Positions 1-9,562 are shown, counted from the stretch's first letter. The stretch: 64,000 nucleotides of DNA from Chlorobiota bacterium (GCA_014191195.1 BJGZ01000006.1:62001-126000), one strand, 5' to 3'. The notes: a model not told the origin generated them from the letters alone. Numbers and translations: made by a program.

Positions 1-1
1 C

Positions 2-1390
2 TATAGTTCTCTTCGCCGAGAATTATGGTTAGCAACAGATGCGTGTTATAAACAATGTGCAGAGCTATACTCCAAAAAAGAAGCTTCATTAAAAAATAGA
101 TTAAGAACAGACACAACACCAGATTTTACATTAATGCCTCCTGCAATTATTGCAGATACTTCCTCATTTTCAAAAGTTAATTTTTCTGAATATCAAGATC
201 TAGTTAAAAAATTATCATCAATTTTTATCAATTATCCACAGATTTCATTGAGTTCTGTTAGTGCTGAGTTTTTGCCAGAAACCATCTTATATGTAAATAG
301 CGAAGGTAGAGAATATGTCAAAACTAAGCAGATGATTGGAATAGAAGTTGTTGCATCTACGCAATGTAAAGATGGTATGCCTATAGCGTCAGCATACCAT
401 TGTTATGCTAATTCAGTAAAGGAATTACCAAATAATGATTCATTATTTAGGGCTACAGAGCAAACAGCGCAATCTCTTGTTTCAGCATATGAAGCACAAT
501 CATTATCAGAGCCATATTCAGGCCCTATACTCTTTGAAGGACAAGCCGCTGCAGAAGTATTTGCTCAGATATTTGCTCCTCATCTTATTGCTCAAAGGCC
601 TCCTTTAACAGAGAGAGGAGTTCAAGATAATGAAAGAAATTCTGCTTTTCAGAATAAAATTGGTGGTAGAGTTTTACCAGAGTTTTTATCTGTTCAAGAT
701 AATCCATTAATGTCTTCTAATGGCTCTTCATCTTTAATAGGATCATATCGTATTGATGATGAAGGAATACCAGCACAAACAATTTCGATTATTGAAAAAG
801 GATATTTGAAAACATTGTTAAGTGGCAGAACACCTACAAAAAGAGTGAAAGCATCTAATGGGCATTCACGAGGTGGTGCGCCAATTTTTAGTGTCTTACA
901 CCTAATGAGTGTTGATAAAAAGAAAGAAGGTGAATCTGAAGCTTTAAAAAAACGAATGCTTAAGCTATGTAAAGACCGTGATTTACCATATGGAATAATC
1001 GTAAAAAAAGTATTGAATATAAATGTATTATATACTGTGCTCTATGAACAAACTTCTGGGGAATTCCCATATGCACAAGGTGATTCTAAATTGACAGTAT
1101 TAGAAGCATATCGAATATATCCCGATGGTAAAGAAGAAAGAATCAGAGGCTCTGAAATAGCTGGAATTTCACCTGCTACTTTTAAAGATATTTTGATGAT
1201 AGGAAAAAAACATCATCCTTATAATTATCTTGCACCAGCTGTTGTATCAGCATTTATGACAGGTGGATCTCAATTTGTATCCGCATCTCTGTTGGTTCCC
1301 GATATATTATTTGAAGACATTGAATTAACTCCATTAGAAGGTGATTTTCCTAAACCACCTTTCTTATCATTCCCTTCGGCACATCAATAG
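2..1390 (+). CDS. TldD/PmbA-family metallopeptidase-related protein, 5' end cut by window
   Basis: The frame is open from base 2, so the start lies outside the window; about 462 residues are visible. An internal methionine at 134 should not be taken as the start. The stretch SGPILFEGQAAAEVFA and the following NKIGGRVLPEFLSVQDNP and LSGRTPTKRVKASNGHSRGG regions match the C-terminal half of the TldD/PmbA (TldE) family, whose members form heterodimeric proteases that process modified peptides. No HExxxH zinc motif is visible in the part seen, so this could be a TldE-like, non-catalytic partner or a divergent member. No second tld gene is nearby in the window. The family call is firm; the function is inferred. 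Confidence 0.8.
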   Translation, partial: YSSLRRELWLATDACYKQCAELYSKKEASLKNRLRTDTTPDFTLMPPAIIADTSSFSKVNFSEYQDLVKKLSSIFINYPQISLSSVSAEFLPETILYVNSEGREYVKTKQMIGIEVVASTQCKDGMPIASAYHCYANSVKELPNNDSLFRATEQTAQSLVSAYEAQSLSEPYSGPILFEGQAAAEVFAQIFAPHLIAQRPPLTERGVQDNERNSAFQNKIGGRVLPEFLSVQDNPLMSSNGSSSLIGSYRIDDEGIPAQTISIIEKGYLKTLLSGRTPTKRVKASNGHSRGGAPIFSVLHLMSVDKKKEGESEALKKRMLKLCKDRDLPYGIIVKKVLNINVLYTVLYEQTSGEFPYAQGDSKLTVLEAYRIYPDGKEERIRGSEIAGISPATFKDILMIGKKHHPYNYLAPAVVSAFMTGGSQFVSASLLVPDILFEDIELTPLEGDFPKPPFLSFPSAHQ

Positions 1391-1461
1391 AACTTTTTCT
1401 GATAGTATTGAGTTTTATTATTATATTTTTCGAATGTACATTGTAGAACTTGGAAATAAAA

Positions 1462-3129
1462 ATGGCTTCAAGAATAATTAAATCTCCTCATGGCTCGCAA
1501 TTAACCTGCAAAAACTGGCAGATTGAAGCCGCATATAGAATGATTCAAAATAATTTAGACCCATCAGTAGCTGAACATCCTGAAAAGCTTATTGTTTATG
1601 GTGGCCTTGGCAAAGCTGCCAGAAATTGGGATTCTTTAGATGCAATCTTGGATTCTTTGCAACATATGAATCCCGATGAAACTCTGCTTGTACAGTCTGG
1701 CAAGCCTGTTGGTATTGTACCAACACATGAACAAGCCCCAAGGGTAATTATTGCTAATTCTAATTTAGTAGGCAAATGGGCTACTTGGGATGAATTCCGT
1801 CGATTAGATGAATTAGGCCTGATGATGTATGGTCAAATGACAGCTGGAAGTTGGATTTATATTGGAACCCAAGGCATTGTTCAAGGAACATATGAAACAT
1901 TTGCTGAATGTGCCCGACAACATTTTGGCGGAGATTTGTTTGGAACTTTTATACTTACCGCTGGATTAGGTGGTATGGGTGGTGCTCAACCACTAGCTGC
2001 TACTTTTAATGGAGCAGTTGCACTATGTATAGAGATCGATGAATCTAGAATCGATAAACGTATAAAAGACGGATATTGCGATATCAAACTTTCTTCTTTA
2101 ACAGAAGCCCTGACACTTGTAGAAAACTGTAAGAAAAATCGTACAGCTTTGTCAATAGGATTAATTGGAAATGCTGCAGAAATTTTACCTGAAATGCTAC
2201 ATCGTGGAATAATTCCCGACATCGTTACAGATCAAACTGCGGCCCACGATCCTTTACATGGTTATTATCCAGCAGGCCTATCAAAAGAAGAAGCAGATAT
2301 TCTGAGAGTTGAAGATCCTAATGAATATCTTAAAAAAAGTTATCACTCTATCGGCGAACATGTTAAAGCAATGATTGCATTCCAAAAAGCTGGATCTATT
2401 GTTTTTGATTATGGAAATAATATAAGGGGCATAGCAAAAGATAATGCGGGTGTTCACAATGCTTTCGATTTTCCAGGATTTGTTCCAGCTTATGTAAGAC
2501 AATTATTCTGTGATGGTAATGGCCCCTTTAGATGGGTGGCCCTTTCTGGAGATCCTGAAGATATTGCTGTAACCGATGATGCCATTATGGGTTTATTCCC
2601 CAATAATGATGGCCTTCATAGATGGATTAAAAATGCTCAAAGTAGAATTGGTTATCAAGGCCTACCAGCCCGAATATGCTGGCTTAGCTATGGAGAAAGA
2701 GCAAAAGCAGGGAAACTATTTAATGATTTAGTTGCTTCCGGTAAAGTATCTGCCCCAATAGTTATTGGAAGGGATCATCTAGATTGTGGCTCGGTTGCTT
2801 CTCCTTTTCGAGAAACAGAATCTATGCTTGATGGCTCTGATGCAATTGCAGATTGGGTGTACCTTAATTTTGCTCTAAATACTCTTGGAGGTGCAACTTG
2901 GGTTTCTCTTCATCATGGTGGAGGAGTTGGCATGGGCTTATCATTACACTCCGGAATGGTTATTGTTGCTGATGGAACCAAAGATGCAGAAAAAAGGCTT
3001 AACAGAGTATTAACATACGATCCACTCATGGGAATTCTAAGGCATACAGATGCAGGATATTCAAGAGCGATCTCTAATGCTAAAAACTTTGGCATAAAAA
3101 TTCCTTTGGTACCTCTCACAAGAGATTAA
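1462..3129 (+). CDS. hutU: Urocanate hydratase (urocanase)
   Basis: Converts urocanate to 4-imidazolone-5-propionate using tightly bound NAD+, the second step of histidine degradation; cytoplasmic. At 555 residues it has the usual family length. Visible motifs are the N-terminal [16 protein letters not shown], the NAD-binding [14 protein letters not shown], the segment [16 protein letters not shown] and the active-site region [12 protein letters not shown] with the conserved Cys near residue 442. ATG at 1462 ([11 protein letters not shown]) is preferred over an in-frame TTG at 1450. No hutH, hutI or hutG is next to it, so the rest of the pathway must be encoded elsewhere or the gene acts alone here. 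It follows the TldD-like gene by about 70 bases. Confidence 0.95.
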   Translation: MASRIIKSPHGSQLTCKNWQIEAAYRMIQNNLDPSVAEHPEKLIVYGGLGKAARNWDSLDAILDSLQHMNPDETLLVQSGKPVGIVPTHEQAPRVIIANSNLVGKWATWDEFRRLDELGLMMYGQMTAGSWIYIGTQGIVQGTYETFAECARQHFGGDLFGTFILTAGLGGMGGAQPLAATFNGAVALCIEIDESRIDKRIKDGYCDIKLSSLTEALTLVENCKKNRTALSIGLIGNAAEILPEMLHRGIIPDIVTDQTAAHDPLHGYYPAGLSKEEADILRVEDPNEYLKKSYHSIGEHVKAMIAFQKAGSIVFDYGNNIRGIAKDNAGVHNAFDFPGFVPAYVRQLFCDGNGPFRWVALSGDPEDIAVTDDAIMGLFPNNDGLHRWIKNAQSRIGYQGLPARICWLSYGERAKAGKLFNDLVASGKVSAPIVIGRDHLDCGSVASPFRETESMLDGSDAIADWVYLNFALNTLGGATWVSLHHGGGVGMGLSLHSGMVIVADGTKDAEKRLNRVLTYDPLMGILRHTDAGYSRAISNAKNFGIKIPLVPLTRD

Positions 3130-3343
3130 TGACAAAGTCTGTAAATATGACAGGCCTAATATGACAAAAAGTTATATCAATAGTTAAACCCAAGTCAAAT
3201 TGTCACACTCTGAATACATGACATACATGATTTCTTCACTTTTACAGGATTGAATGGTACAAATTAGTTACTGCTTTTATGTGGTTGGCATATAGCCACC
3301 AAATAGTTCACATCATTTTTTTACATTTTTTTAGTTCAACACT

Positions 3344-4066
3344 ATGATTGCTCTTACAGAAAAAACTCATGTCGAAGACGTGCTTAAAGGAGCCGTGACT
3401 GGTTTTGAAACTACAAAACCAGCTAATGTTTATTATGATGATGATCGTTTTGGACAACCTCAAGAAATTCAAACAGTTTCTACCATAGTCTTTAAAGGAA
3501 AGGAAAACATGGATTTAGCACTGCAAATCGAAAATCTGTTCAAAACAGATCGCAAAAAATTTCTGGGATTTATTCGTCAACGTGTCCGTAGCCAAGAAGA
3601 AGCTGAAGATATTTTACAAGATGTTTTTACTAATGTACTTGCAGCCTCTGCTCATGTACAAAAACCTATAGAAAACATAGCATCCTGGGTTTTTACTGCA
3701 GTAAGAAATCGTATTATTGATTCTTATCGCAAGAAAAGATCAGAAACTTTTTCTGATATGTATACTGCCGGCCAAATTGAAGATGGAATGGATTCTTTTG
3801 AGAATTTTATCAGTGATATATCTCATACTCCAGATAGTGACTTATTAAGAAAAACTATTTGGGAAGCAGTATTAGAAGGTTTAGCTGAACTTCCTAGTGA
3901 ACAAAGAGAAGTATTCGTCAAAAATGAATTTGAAGGTGTTTCTTTTCGTGAAATGAGCGAAGAAACTGGTGTTAATATCAATACTCTTCTTGCAAGAAAA
4001 AGATATGCAGTTCTTCATTTACGAAAGCATTTACAAGAGCTTTACGACTCATTAGATGGTAATTAA
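3344..4066 (+). CDS. ECF-type RNA polymerase sigma factor
   Basis: Region 2 (KKFLGFIRQRVRSQEEAED then ILQDVFTNVLAAS and the WVFTAVRNRIIDSYRKK stretch) and region 4 (LAELPSEQREVFVKNEFEG then VSFREMSEETGVNINTLLARK) are plain. Sigma-70 family factors of this type direct RNA polymerase to special promoters. From ATG 3344 the protein has 240 residues, about 55 more than usual; ATG 3509 (MDLALQIENLF) follows a strong AAAGGAAAGGA ribosome site and gives a standard 185-residue ECF factor. The 55 upstream codons look coding, so I keep the long form and flag the alternative. No anti-sigma gene adjoins it. A terminator hairpin follows at 4087-4118. Confidence 0.85.
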   Translation: MIALTEKTHVEDVLKGAVTGFETTKPANVYYDDDRFGQPQEIQTVSTIVFKGKENMDLALQIENLFKTDRKKFLGFIRQRVRSQEEAEDILQDVFTNVLAASAHVQKPIENIASWVFTAVRNRIIDSYRKKRSETFSDMYTAGQIEDGMDSFENFISDISHTPDSDLLRKTIWEAVLEGLAELPSEQREVFVKNEFEGVSFREMSEETGVNINTLLARKRYAVLHLRKHLQELYDSLDGN

Positions 4067-4086
4067 TAAAAGAACATAGTAAGAAT

Positions 4087-4118
4087 AGCCTGATTCCAAA
4101 AGAACTCAGGCTTTTTTT
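4087..4118 (+). terminator. Rho-independent terminator after the sigma factor gene
   Basis: Inverted repeat AGCCTGA (4087-4093) and TCAGGCT (4106-4112) followed by a run of seven T. It lies 21 bases after the sigma factor stop. Confidence 0.85.
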
Positions 4119-4170
4119 ATGTCTTTTTTGCAATTTGCATACTGATTCATGTACTAATTATTAAAGAACA

Positions 4171-5061
4171 ATGAAAACATCGATATATATTTTCTTATTT
4201 CTTATACTTACTGTGTATGCAAAGATATTTTCGCAAAATCCTAATGTATTAATAATTACTGCTCATCCTGATGATGAAACTGGATTTGCGGCTACTATTT
4301 ATAAAATAACCCATGATCTTAATGGCAAAGCAGATATTATCGTTATTACCAATGGCGAGGCAGGATACAAGTATTCTAGTATTGCCCAAGATATCTATAA
4401 TATTGAATTAACAAAAGAAGCTATCGGAAGAGAATATCTACCTTCTATAAGAAAAAAAGAATTGATGTCCGGAGGTGCTATTCTAGGTTTAAGAGAGTAT
4501 TATTTTCTAGATCAAAAAGACACCTATTATACTTTAGATGCTGATTCTGTGCTTCGGCATGTATGGGATACTACCTTTATAAAAAGACGTATTCAACAAG
4601 TATTAAAATCGAAACATTATGATTTTATCTTTACTCTACTTCCAACAAATTCAACACATGGACATCATAAAGCGGCTACAATATTGGCTTTATCTGCTGT
4701 ACAAGAGTTTCAATCAAAAAGCAAACCTGTTATTGTAGGATGTACACTTGCAGATTCAACTGCTATTAAACCAGAACCATTTTTAGGATTACAGACATAT
4801 CCAATAACTGCAGTTAAGAATGAATTTCCAAGTGCTCAATTCAATAGAAATCAAAGTTTTGGATATAATAATAAACTTAATTATTCAATTATTGCTAATC
4901 TTGTTATTGCTGAACATAAATCACAGGGAGCAATGCAATTAGCGGCAGGTAAGGGTGATATCGAATATTTCTGGAATTATTCATTAAATTCTCAAGATTC
5001 TGAACTCAATATCAAGCAATTGTTTGATAGAATGGCATTAACTCCTTTTAAACAAAAATAA
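4171..5061 (+). CDS. Exported PIG-L/LmbE-family deacetylase
   Basis: The N-terminal segment MKTSIYIFLFLILTVYA is a signal peptide, so the protein is exported. The zinc-binding AHPDDE motif at about residues 31-36 and the later THGHHKAA define the PIG-L/LmbE fold, whose members remove N-acetyl groups from sugar-linked amines such as GlcNAc derivatives. Export is unusual compared with the cytoplasmic BshB/MshB thiol-pathway enzymes, so a role on cell-envelope or extracellular sugars is more likely, but the substrate is unknown. The BNR-repeat gene starts only 11 bases after its stop, suggesting cotranscription. Confidence 0.85.
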   Translation: MKTSIYIFLFLILTVYAKIFSQNPNVLIITAHPDDETGFAATIYKITHDLNGKADIIVITNGEAGYKYSSIAQDIYNIELTKEAIGREYLPSIRKKELMSGGAILGLREYYFLDQKDTYYTLDADSVLRHVWDTTFIKRRIQQVLKSKHYDFIFTLLPTNSTHGHHKAATILALSAVQEFQSKSKPVIVGCTLADSTAIKPEPFLGLQTYPITAVKNEFPSAQFNRNQSFGYNNKLNYSIIANLVIAEHKSQGAMQLAAGKGDIEYFWNYSLNSQDSELNIKQLFDRMALTPFKQK

Positions 5062-5072
5062 TAACTACTTAT

Positions 5073-6449
5073 ATGATGTACTTTGTATGTGTTCTCCTTT
5101 TTGCTTCTTTTACTATCCTAGATGCACAAGTTTCTGGATCTTGGAAAAGACTTTTAGATTTTCCTGTATATGGAATTGGAATAAATCCTAAAAATCCTGA
5201 AACAATAATAGTTGGGGGATTAGGAAGAACATTATATAAAACCCACAATGGTGGTATAAGTTGGACAATAGATAGTATTGAATTTAGAAGTGGATCTTCT
5301 CAGTTAACTAATATTCTTATTTCTTCGGTAGATACTAATATTGTATTAGCTGGTGGAGTTTTTAATAGTATAAGAAGAAGTACGGATCAAGGGATAACTT
5401 GGGAGAATGTTTTCGAACCTGAAAAACCATTATTTATATCGCCTGGTGAAACAATCATAGAAAATCCCGATAATCCTTTGATGATTTATGCTGGAGATAA
5501 TACATCAAATAGAATTTTTAGGAGCTTGAATGGTGGCATTTCATGGGATACCATAACTACCTTAAATGTATCTGGATTATGTACATTAACATTAAAACCA
5601 GATAGTTCAAATGTACTTTTTGCCGGCTGTAAATTAGGCATTATAAAAAAATCTACTGATGCGGGTTCTTCATGGAGAACAGTAGCAAATATTAGAGAAA
5701 AAGGTGATTCAGAAATACCTAAGATTGTGTTTAGTAAAAAAAATCCTTCAATTGGATTTGCTATTATAGCCTATTTTCTTCCAAAAAATAAACCAAATGG
5801 GGGTATCTATAAAACAACAGATGGCGGTGAAACATGGAATGAATTCGGCAGTAAAGATACTAGCTTTTGGTCTTTATGCATTGCACCATATCAAAATGGC
5901 AATGAAGAATTATTTATTGGTGGATACTCTGATGCTTCGGAAAATATTCCTGGTCCTGGATTTATTATTCAATCTCAAATCAATGTATTCTCACCAACAT
6001 ATTATTCAAGTCAGATTCCATGGTTTTCTAATATGCAAGGAATTCCACCAAGAAAAAATGTATGGATGATAAAATCTGCAGTAAATAGAAATGGTGAAAC
6101 TTTGGTATATGCTGCCACAGAAGCTGGTTTTTATGTATGGAAACCCAATAGCACTGCAATACATAATGAACCACTTTTTGATCAATCAATTGAATTTAGT
6201 GTTGCTGAATCATTCGTTAATATTGAATCTGCACAGCATGAAATACAATCTATAGGCGTATTTTCTCTCTCAGGAAAACAAATATATGTTCCAACTATAT
6301 CTGCACAATCATATGCAACTATTCCTCTATCTTCAATACATGAATCAATTATTATCATTCGGGTATTCACACAAAAAGGTACATTCTCTGAAATATTGAT
6401 TGCTCCTCATCACAATGCTATGTTAACAAGAGAAGCAATCGTAGAGTAA
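5073..6449 (+). CDS. Exported BNR/sortilin-like beta-propeller protein
   Basis: Signal peptide at the N-terminus (MMYFVCVLLFASFTILDAQ). Repeats of the BNR type follow, such as TLYKTHNGGISWTID, IKKSTDAGSSWRTV and GIYKTTDGGETWNEF, which form beta-propeller blades. The C-terminal about 80 residues (SIGVFSLSGKQIYVP onward) resemble a degenerate type IX secretion C-terminal domain. Family members are secreted or surface proteins of mostly unknown function; annotation as a photosystem assembly factor would be a repeat-based mistake. It probably shares a transcript with the upstream deacetylase. Confidence 0.75.
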   Translation: MMYFVCVLLFASFTILDAQVSGSWKRLLDFPVYGIGINPKNPETIIVGGLGRTLYKTHNGGISWTIDSIEFRSGSSQLTNILISSVDTNIVLAGGVFNSIRRSTDQGITWENVFEPEKPLFISPGETIIENPDNPLMIYAGDNTSNRIFRSLNGGISWDTITTLNVSGLCTLTLKPDSSNVLFAGCKLGIIKKSTDAGSSWRTVANIREKGDSEIPKIVFSKKNPSIGFAIIAYFLPKNKPNGGIYKTTDGGETWNEFGSKDTSFWSLCIAPYQNGNEELFIGGYSDASENIPGPGFIIQSQINVFSPTYYSSQIPWFSNMQGIPPRKNVWMIKSAVNRNGETLVYAATEAGFYVWKPNSTAIHNEPLFDQSIEFSVAESFVNIESAQHEIQSIGVFSLSGKQIYVPTISAQSYATIPLSSIHESIIIIRVFTQKGTFSEILIAPHHNAMLTREAIVE

Positions 6450-6536
6450 ATCATTTATTAGCAAAACTAATTAGCTAATATTTATACCGTATCTTTGATA
6501 ATTATAGATGATTTTTTTAGAAAAATAATAATTGAT

Positions 6537-7313
6537 ATGTCTAGATATAAAATTACTTTAGAATACGAAGGAACCAGATTTTCTGGCTGGCAAGTTCAAA
6601 AAAATGCAAGAACAATTCAAGGGGAATTAATTGGTGCTTCAAAAACAGTATTCGCTACTGATTCCTTTGAGTTATATGGTTCTGGAAGAACCGATGCAGG
6701 TGTTCATGCATTAGAGCAAGTAATACATCTTGATGTAAAAACCATGTTGGCTCCTCATATTATTAGACAAAAATTAAATGATGAACTGCCAAGTGATATT
6801 TCAATTCTTCAAGTAGAAAAAGCCGATGATAGATTCCATGCCAGACATCATGCAGTATCAAGAACATATCTCTATCAAATCTCAAGAAGAAGAACCGCTT
6901 TTGGGAAAAAACTAGTATGGTGGATAAAAGATAATCTTGATATTTCCGCAATGCAAAAAGCAGCTTCACATTTTGAAGGTATGCATGATTTTAGATCTTT
7001 CACCGCTGATGATCCTGATGAAAAATCAACAAAAGTTGATATAATGTCAATTTCAGTGAGAGAACATGGAGATCTCATTTTGATTTCAATTACAGGTTCA
7101 CATTTTTTGTGGAGTATGGTCAGACGTATGGTGGGCGTAATTGCTGAAGTTGGTAGAGGGAAAATGAAAGCAGATGAAATTCCTATCCTTCTAAAAAAAC
7201 CATCTAATGTCCCGGCTTTACTTACATGCCCTCCCTCAGGATTATTCCTAGCTAAAGTATCATATATTAAGCACGATAAAATAGAAATTGTTCATCCAAT
7301 TTTACACATATAA
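6537..7313 (+). CDS. truA: tRNA pseudouridine(38-40) synthase TruA
   Basis: Isomerises uridine to pseudouridine at positions 38-40 in the tRNA anticodon stem-loop. The catalytic Asp is D53 in GSGRTDAGVHA; FSGWQVQKNARTIQGE near the N-terminus and SHFLWSMVRRMVGVIAEVG near the C-terminus are the other family signatures. ATG 6537 (MSRYKITLEYEG) is chosen; a TTG at 6495 would add 14 residues unlike the family. Length 258 residues is normal. Confidence 0.95.
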   Translation: MSRYKITLEYEGTRFSGWQVQKNARTIQGELIGASKTVFATDSFELYGSGRTDAGVHALEQVIHLDVKTMLAPHIIRQKLNDELPSDISILQVEKADDRFHARHHAVSRTYLYQISRRRTAFGKKLVWWIKDNLDISAMQKAASHFEGMHDFRSFTADDPDEKSTKVDIMSISVREHGDLILISITGSHFLWSMVRRMVGVIAEVGRGKMKADEIPILLKKPSNVPALLTCPPSGLFLAKVSYIKHDKIEIVHPILHI

Positions 7314-7357
7314 ATTATCAGAAAATGATTTCTGAATATAAGTGAACTTCTAAAGAA

Positions 7358-7768
7358 ATGAATTGTATCTTTATGAGAAATATGAAATGTGTAGGATTAT
7401 TACTATTCTTCTATAGTATGTTATTGTGCTCTGCATGTAATGATAATGTGATTACTTCGCCTGATCAAATTATTTTTCCCGACACAAATATTAGCTATCA
7501 ATTACATGTAAAACCTTTATTAGAACTTACCTGCGCTTTTTCTGGTTGCCATGATTATGAATCAAAATTGGGAAGTGTTGATGTTACTTCTTATTATGCT
7601 TTAACTGGTAGAGCCGGATTGATTATTCCAGGTAAACCAGATCTAAGCCTGTTAAATCAAATACTAGAAGGAAAACAACCTCATATGTTGTCTTTTCAAG
7701 ACAGAGTTAATTCAAGCCAAATCAAAGGGTTAAGACAATGGGTGATAGAAGGAGCAAAAAATAATTAA
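7358..7768 (+). CDS. Lipoprotein with a CxxxxCH haem-like motif
   Basis: A 136-residue protein with a lipoprotein signal ending in LLLCSAC, so it is probably anchored to a membrane facing the periplasm. The segment ELTCAFSGCHDYE has the spacing C-x4-C-H, seen in some cytochrome-like domains of planctomycetes and Bacteroidota, instead of CxxCH. The tail (NSSQIKGLRQWVIEGAKNN) also resembles cytochrome c-like domains in which low-lying haem segments end with an 'IxxWIxxGA' helix. Haem attachment is not proven. It stands alone, with an HmuY-like gene about 100 bases downstream. Confidence 0.65.
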   Translation: MNCIFMRNMKCVGLLLFFYSMLLCSACNDNVITSPDQIIFPDTNISYQLHVKPLLELTCAFSGCHDYESKLGSVDVTSYYALTGRAGLIIPGKPDLSLLNQILEGKQPHMLSFQDRVNSSQIKGLRQWVIEGAKNN

Positions 7769-7797
7769 TAAAATAATGTACATATAACAATATTTGT

Positions 7798-7829
7798 TTT
7801 GACAATATGTGTGATCACACGTATATTTG
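7798..7829 (+). promoter_or_regulatory. Bacteroidota-type promoter with palindromic operator, before the HmuY-like gene
   Basis: TTTG at 7798-7801 and TATATTTG at 7822-7829 are 20 bases apart, matching the known Bacteroidota -33/-7 consensus TTTG/TAnnTTTG. In the spacer lies a perfect 12-base palindrome, GTGTGATCACAC (7809-7820), well placed for a repressor or other regulator. The start would fall about 40 bases before ATG 7875. The promoter match is seen directly; the operator role is inferred. Confidence 0.65.
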
Positions 7830-7874
7830 TAAAAAATAAATCACCATATCACATTAATTTGTTTAGGTTTACTT

Positions 7875-8513
7875 ATGTACAAGATATTTTGTTTTCTGTC
7901 AGCATTCATTTTGCTTTTTACCCTAGATTCATGTTCCGATAGCTCATCCAATGTTCAAACTACAATTGATACAGTTTCAACCAGAATAATCAAGAATATT
8001 ATTCCAGACACTCTACAATCTAAATTTGTATATTATTCATTAGATGGTGACAGTGTAGTTCCACCTTCTAAATCAGCGACTACCGAGTGGGACATTAAAA
8101 TGGCGTATTTATATGGTGGTGGTAAAACTAAACAGATTGATATATTTTTGAATTCAGGAACAGTAAACCCAAGTGGATTAACGAAGGGTTTAATTGTAGA
8201 CACTACATTTGATTTATTAACGACCGCACCTGCAGATAGTAATTTTAAGATAGATGATCAATCAACCAGTGGAAGAATTTTGTCAATAGCACTTGCTCCT
8301 CCAGGTAATTTCTTTACATATGATGGATCATCAAGAACAATTAATCCAGTAGCACAAAAAACATTAGTAATAAAAACCCGTTTAGGGAACTATGTTAAGC
8401 TACAAATCCTTAGTATTTACAAGGATCAACCTGAAAAACCAACTATGTTCTCTGAAATCGGTTATTATTCTTTCCGATATGCAAAGAGCAGCACAAAAAA
8501 ACTGAAAAACTAA
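7875..8513 (+). CDS. HmuY-like lipoprotein
   Basis: A 212-residue protein with lipoprotein signal (FTLDSC) and an HmuY-type body: SKFVYYSLDGDSVVPP, EWDIKMAYLYGG and a C-terminal YYSFRYA strand. HmuY proteins bind haem at the cell surface and hand it to a TonB receptor. A TonB receptor follows after one intervening gene. Oddly, the protein has no histidine at all, so it cannot use the His-His ligands of the Porphyromonas protein; methionine ligands or a non-haem ligand are alternatives. It has its own promoter and is followed by a hairpin at 8512-8543. Confidence 0.65.
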   Translation: MYKIFCFLSAFILLFTLDSCSDSSSNVQTTIDTVSTRIIKNIIPDTLQSKFVYYSLDGDSVVPPSKSATTEWDIKMAYLYGGGKTKQIDIFLNSGTVNPSGLTKGLIVDTTFDLLTTAPADSNFKIDDQSTSGRILSIALAPPGNFFTYDGSSRTINPVAQKTLVIKTRLGNYVKLQILSIYKDQPEKPTMFSEIGYYSFRYAKSSTKKLKN

Positions 8514-8554
8514 GGAGTAGAGCTTTGTTAAACCATACTCCTTTGGTATTTTTG
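8512..8554 (+). terminator. Probable terminator after the HmuY-like gene
   Basis: AAGGAGTA (8512-8519) pairs with TACTCCTT (8536-8543) and is followed by a broken T tract. The 5' arm overlaps the stop codon. The stem is good but the tail is interrupted by GG and A, so termination may be partial. Confidence 0.55.
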
Positions 8555-8572
8555 TAAGAAATAACCAAGGAA

Positions 8573-9562
8573 TTGCATATGTATGGCAATGTTAGTGTAA
8601 TAGATGTATCAGAAACGGCTCAGATACTTAATGAAGATCCGGTTCGTTTAGAACAATTTGAAGCAAAAATAGCTCGTGGCGAAAAAATTGAACCTTATGA
8701 TTGGATGCCCAAAGAGTATCGCAGACAATTAATCAGAATGATTGAACAACATGCACATTCTGAGATAATTGGTGCATTACCAGAAGGTACGTGGATTACA
8801 AGGGCACCAGGTTTTAAGCGTAAAATGGCATTAATGGCTAAAGTACAAGATGAAAGTGGCCATGCCCAATTATTATATAATGGTGCAGAAACCCTTGGTA
8901 AAACTCGTGAAGAAATGATCAATGATTTGATTAATGGAAAATCTAAATATTCAAATGTATTTAATTATCCAGCAAAAACATGGGCAGATACAGCAGTTAT
9001 TGCATGGCTAGTTGACGCCTCTGCAATTATCAATCAAGTATTGAATTCAAAAGGATCATACGGTCCTTATTGCCGGGCATTAGAAAGAATTTGTATGGAA
9101 GAATCTTTCCACTTGCGTTATGGCTATGATAATGTTACCACATTAGCAACTGGAACACCAGTGCAAAGAGAAATGGTTCAAGACGCATTGAATAGGTGGT
9201 GGAAACCAATCATGCATTTTTTTGGCCCTCCAGATAATGCATCTGTTCATAGTGAAATTCTGATGCGATGGAAAGTTAAAATGGCAAGTAATGATGATAT
9301 GCGACAACAATTTCTAAATCAATATGTGCCAAAAATACTTGAATTAGGTTTATCAATCCCAGATCCAAATCTTGTTAAAAATAAAGAAATAGGAAAATGG
9401 TCATATTCTGACCCAGATTGGAATGAATTTTTTGAAGTTATCCGTGGCAATGGGCCATGCAACAAAGAACGCTTGGCTGTTCGCCGAATGGCTGAAGAAA
9501 ACGGCGCATGGGTTAGAAAAGCCCTTCATAAGAATGCAGCATATACAGTTCCTTTGTCATGA
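8573..9562 (+). CDS. paaA: Phenylacetyl-CoA epoxidase catalytic subunit PaaA-like
   Basis: Resembles the diiron catalytic subunit of 1,2-phenylacetyl-CoA epoxidase, which makes the ring epoxide of phenylacetyl-CoA. Carboxylate and histidine ligands are visible in two helices: QDESGHAQ (E94, H97) and [10 protein letters not shown] (E177, H180), and [10 protein letters not shown] supplies another ligand region. Length 329 residues fits PaaA. The partner genes paaB, paaC, paaD and paaE are absent from the window, although PaaA normally works only in complex with PaaC and an electron-transfer PaaE. It lies between an HmuY-like lipoprotein and a TonB receptor, and a strong terminator follows. Confidence 0.85.
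   Translation: MHMYGNVSVIDVSETAQILNEDPVRLEQFEAKIARGEKIEPYDWMPKEYRRQLIRMIEQHAHSEIIGALPEGTWITRAPGFKRKMALMAKVQDESGHAQLLYNGAETLGKTREEMINDLINGKSKYSNVFNYPAKTWADTAVIAWLVDASAIINQVLNSKGSYGPYCRALERICMEESFHLRYGYDNVTTLATGTPVQREMVQDALNRWWKPIMHFFGPPDNASVHSEILMRWKVKMASNDDMRQQFLNQYVPKILELGLSIPDPNLVKNKEIGKWSYSDPDWNEFFEVIRGNGPCNKERLAVRRMAEENGAWVRKALHKNAAYTVPLS

Noticed and set aside
5073-6449. Photosystem assembly factor
   Set aside because: Similarity is only through BNR repeats; the protein is exported and the organism shows no photosynthesis genes.
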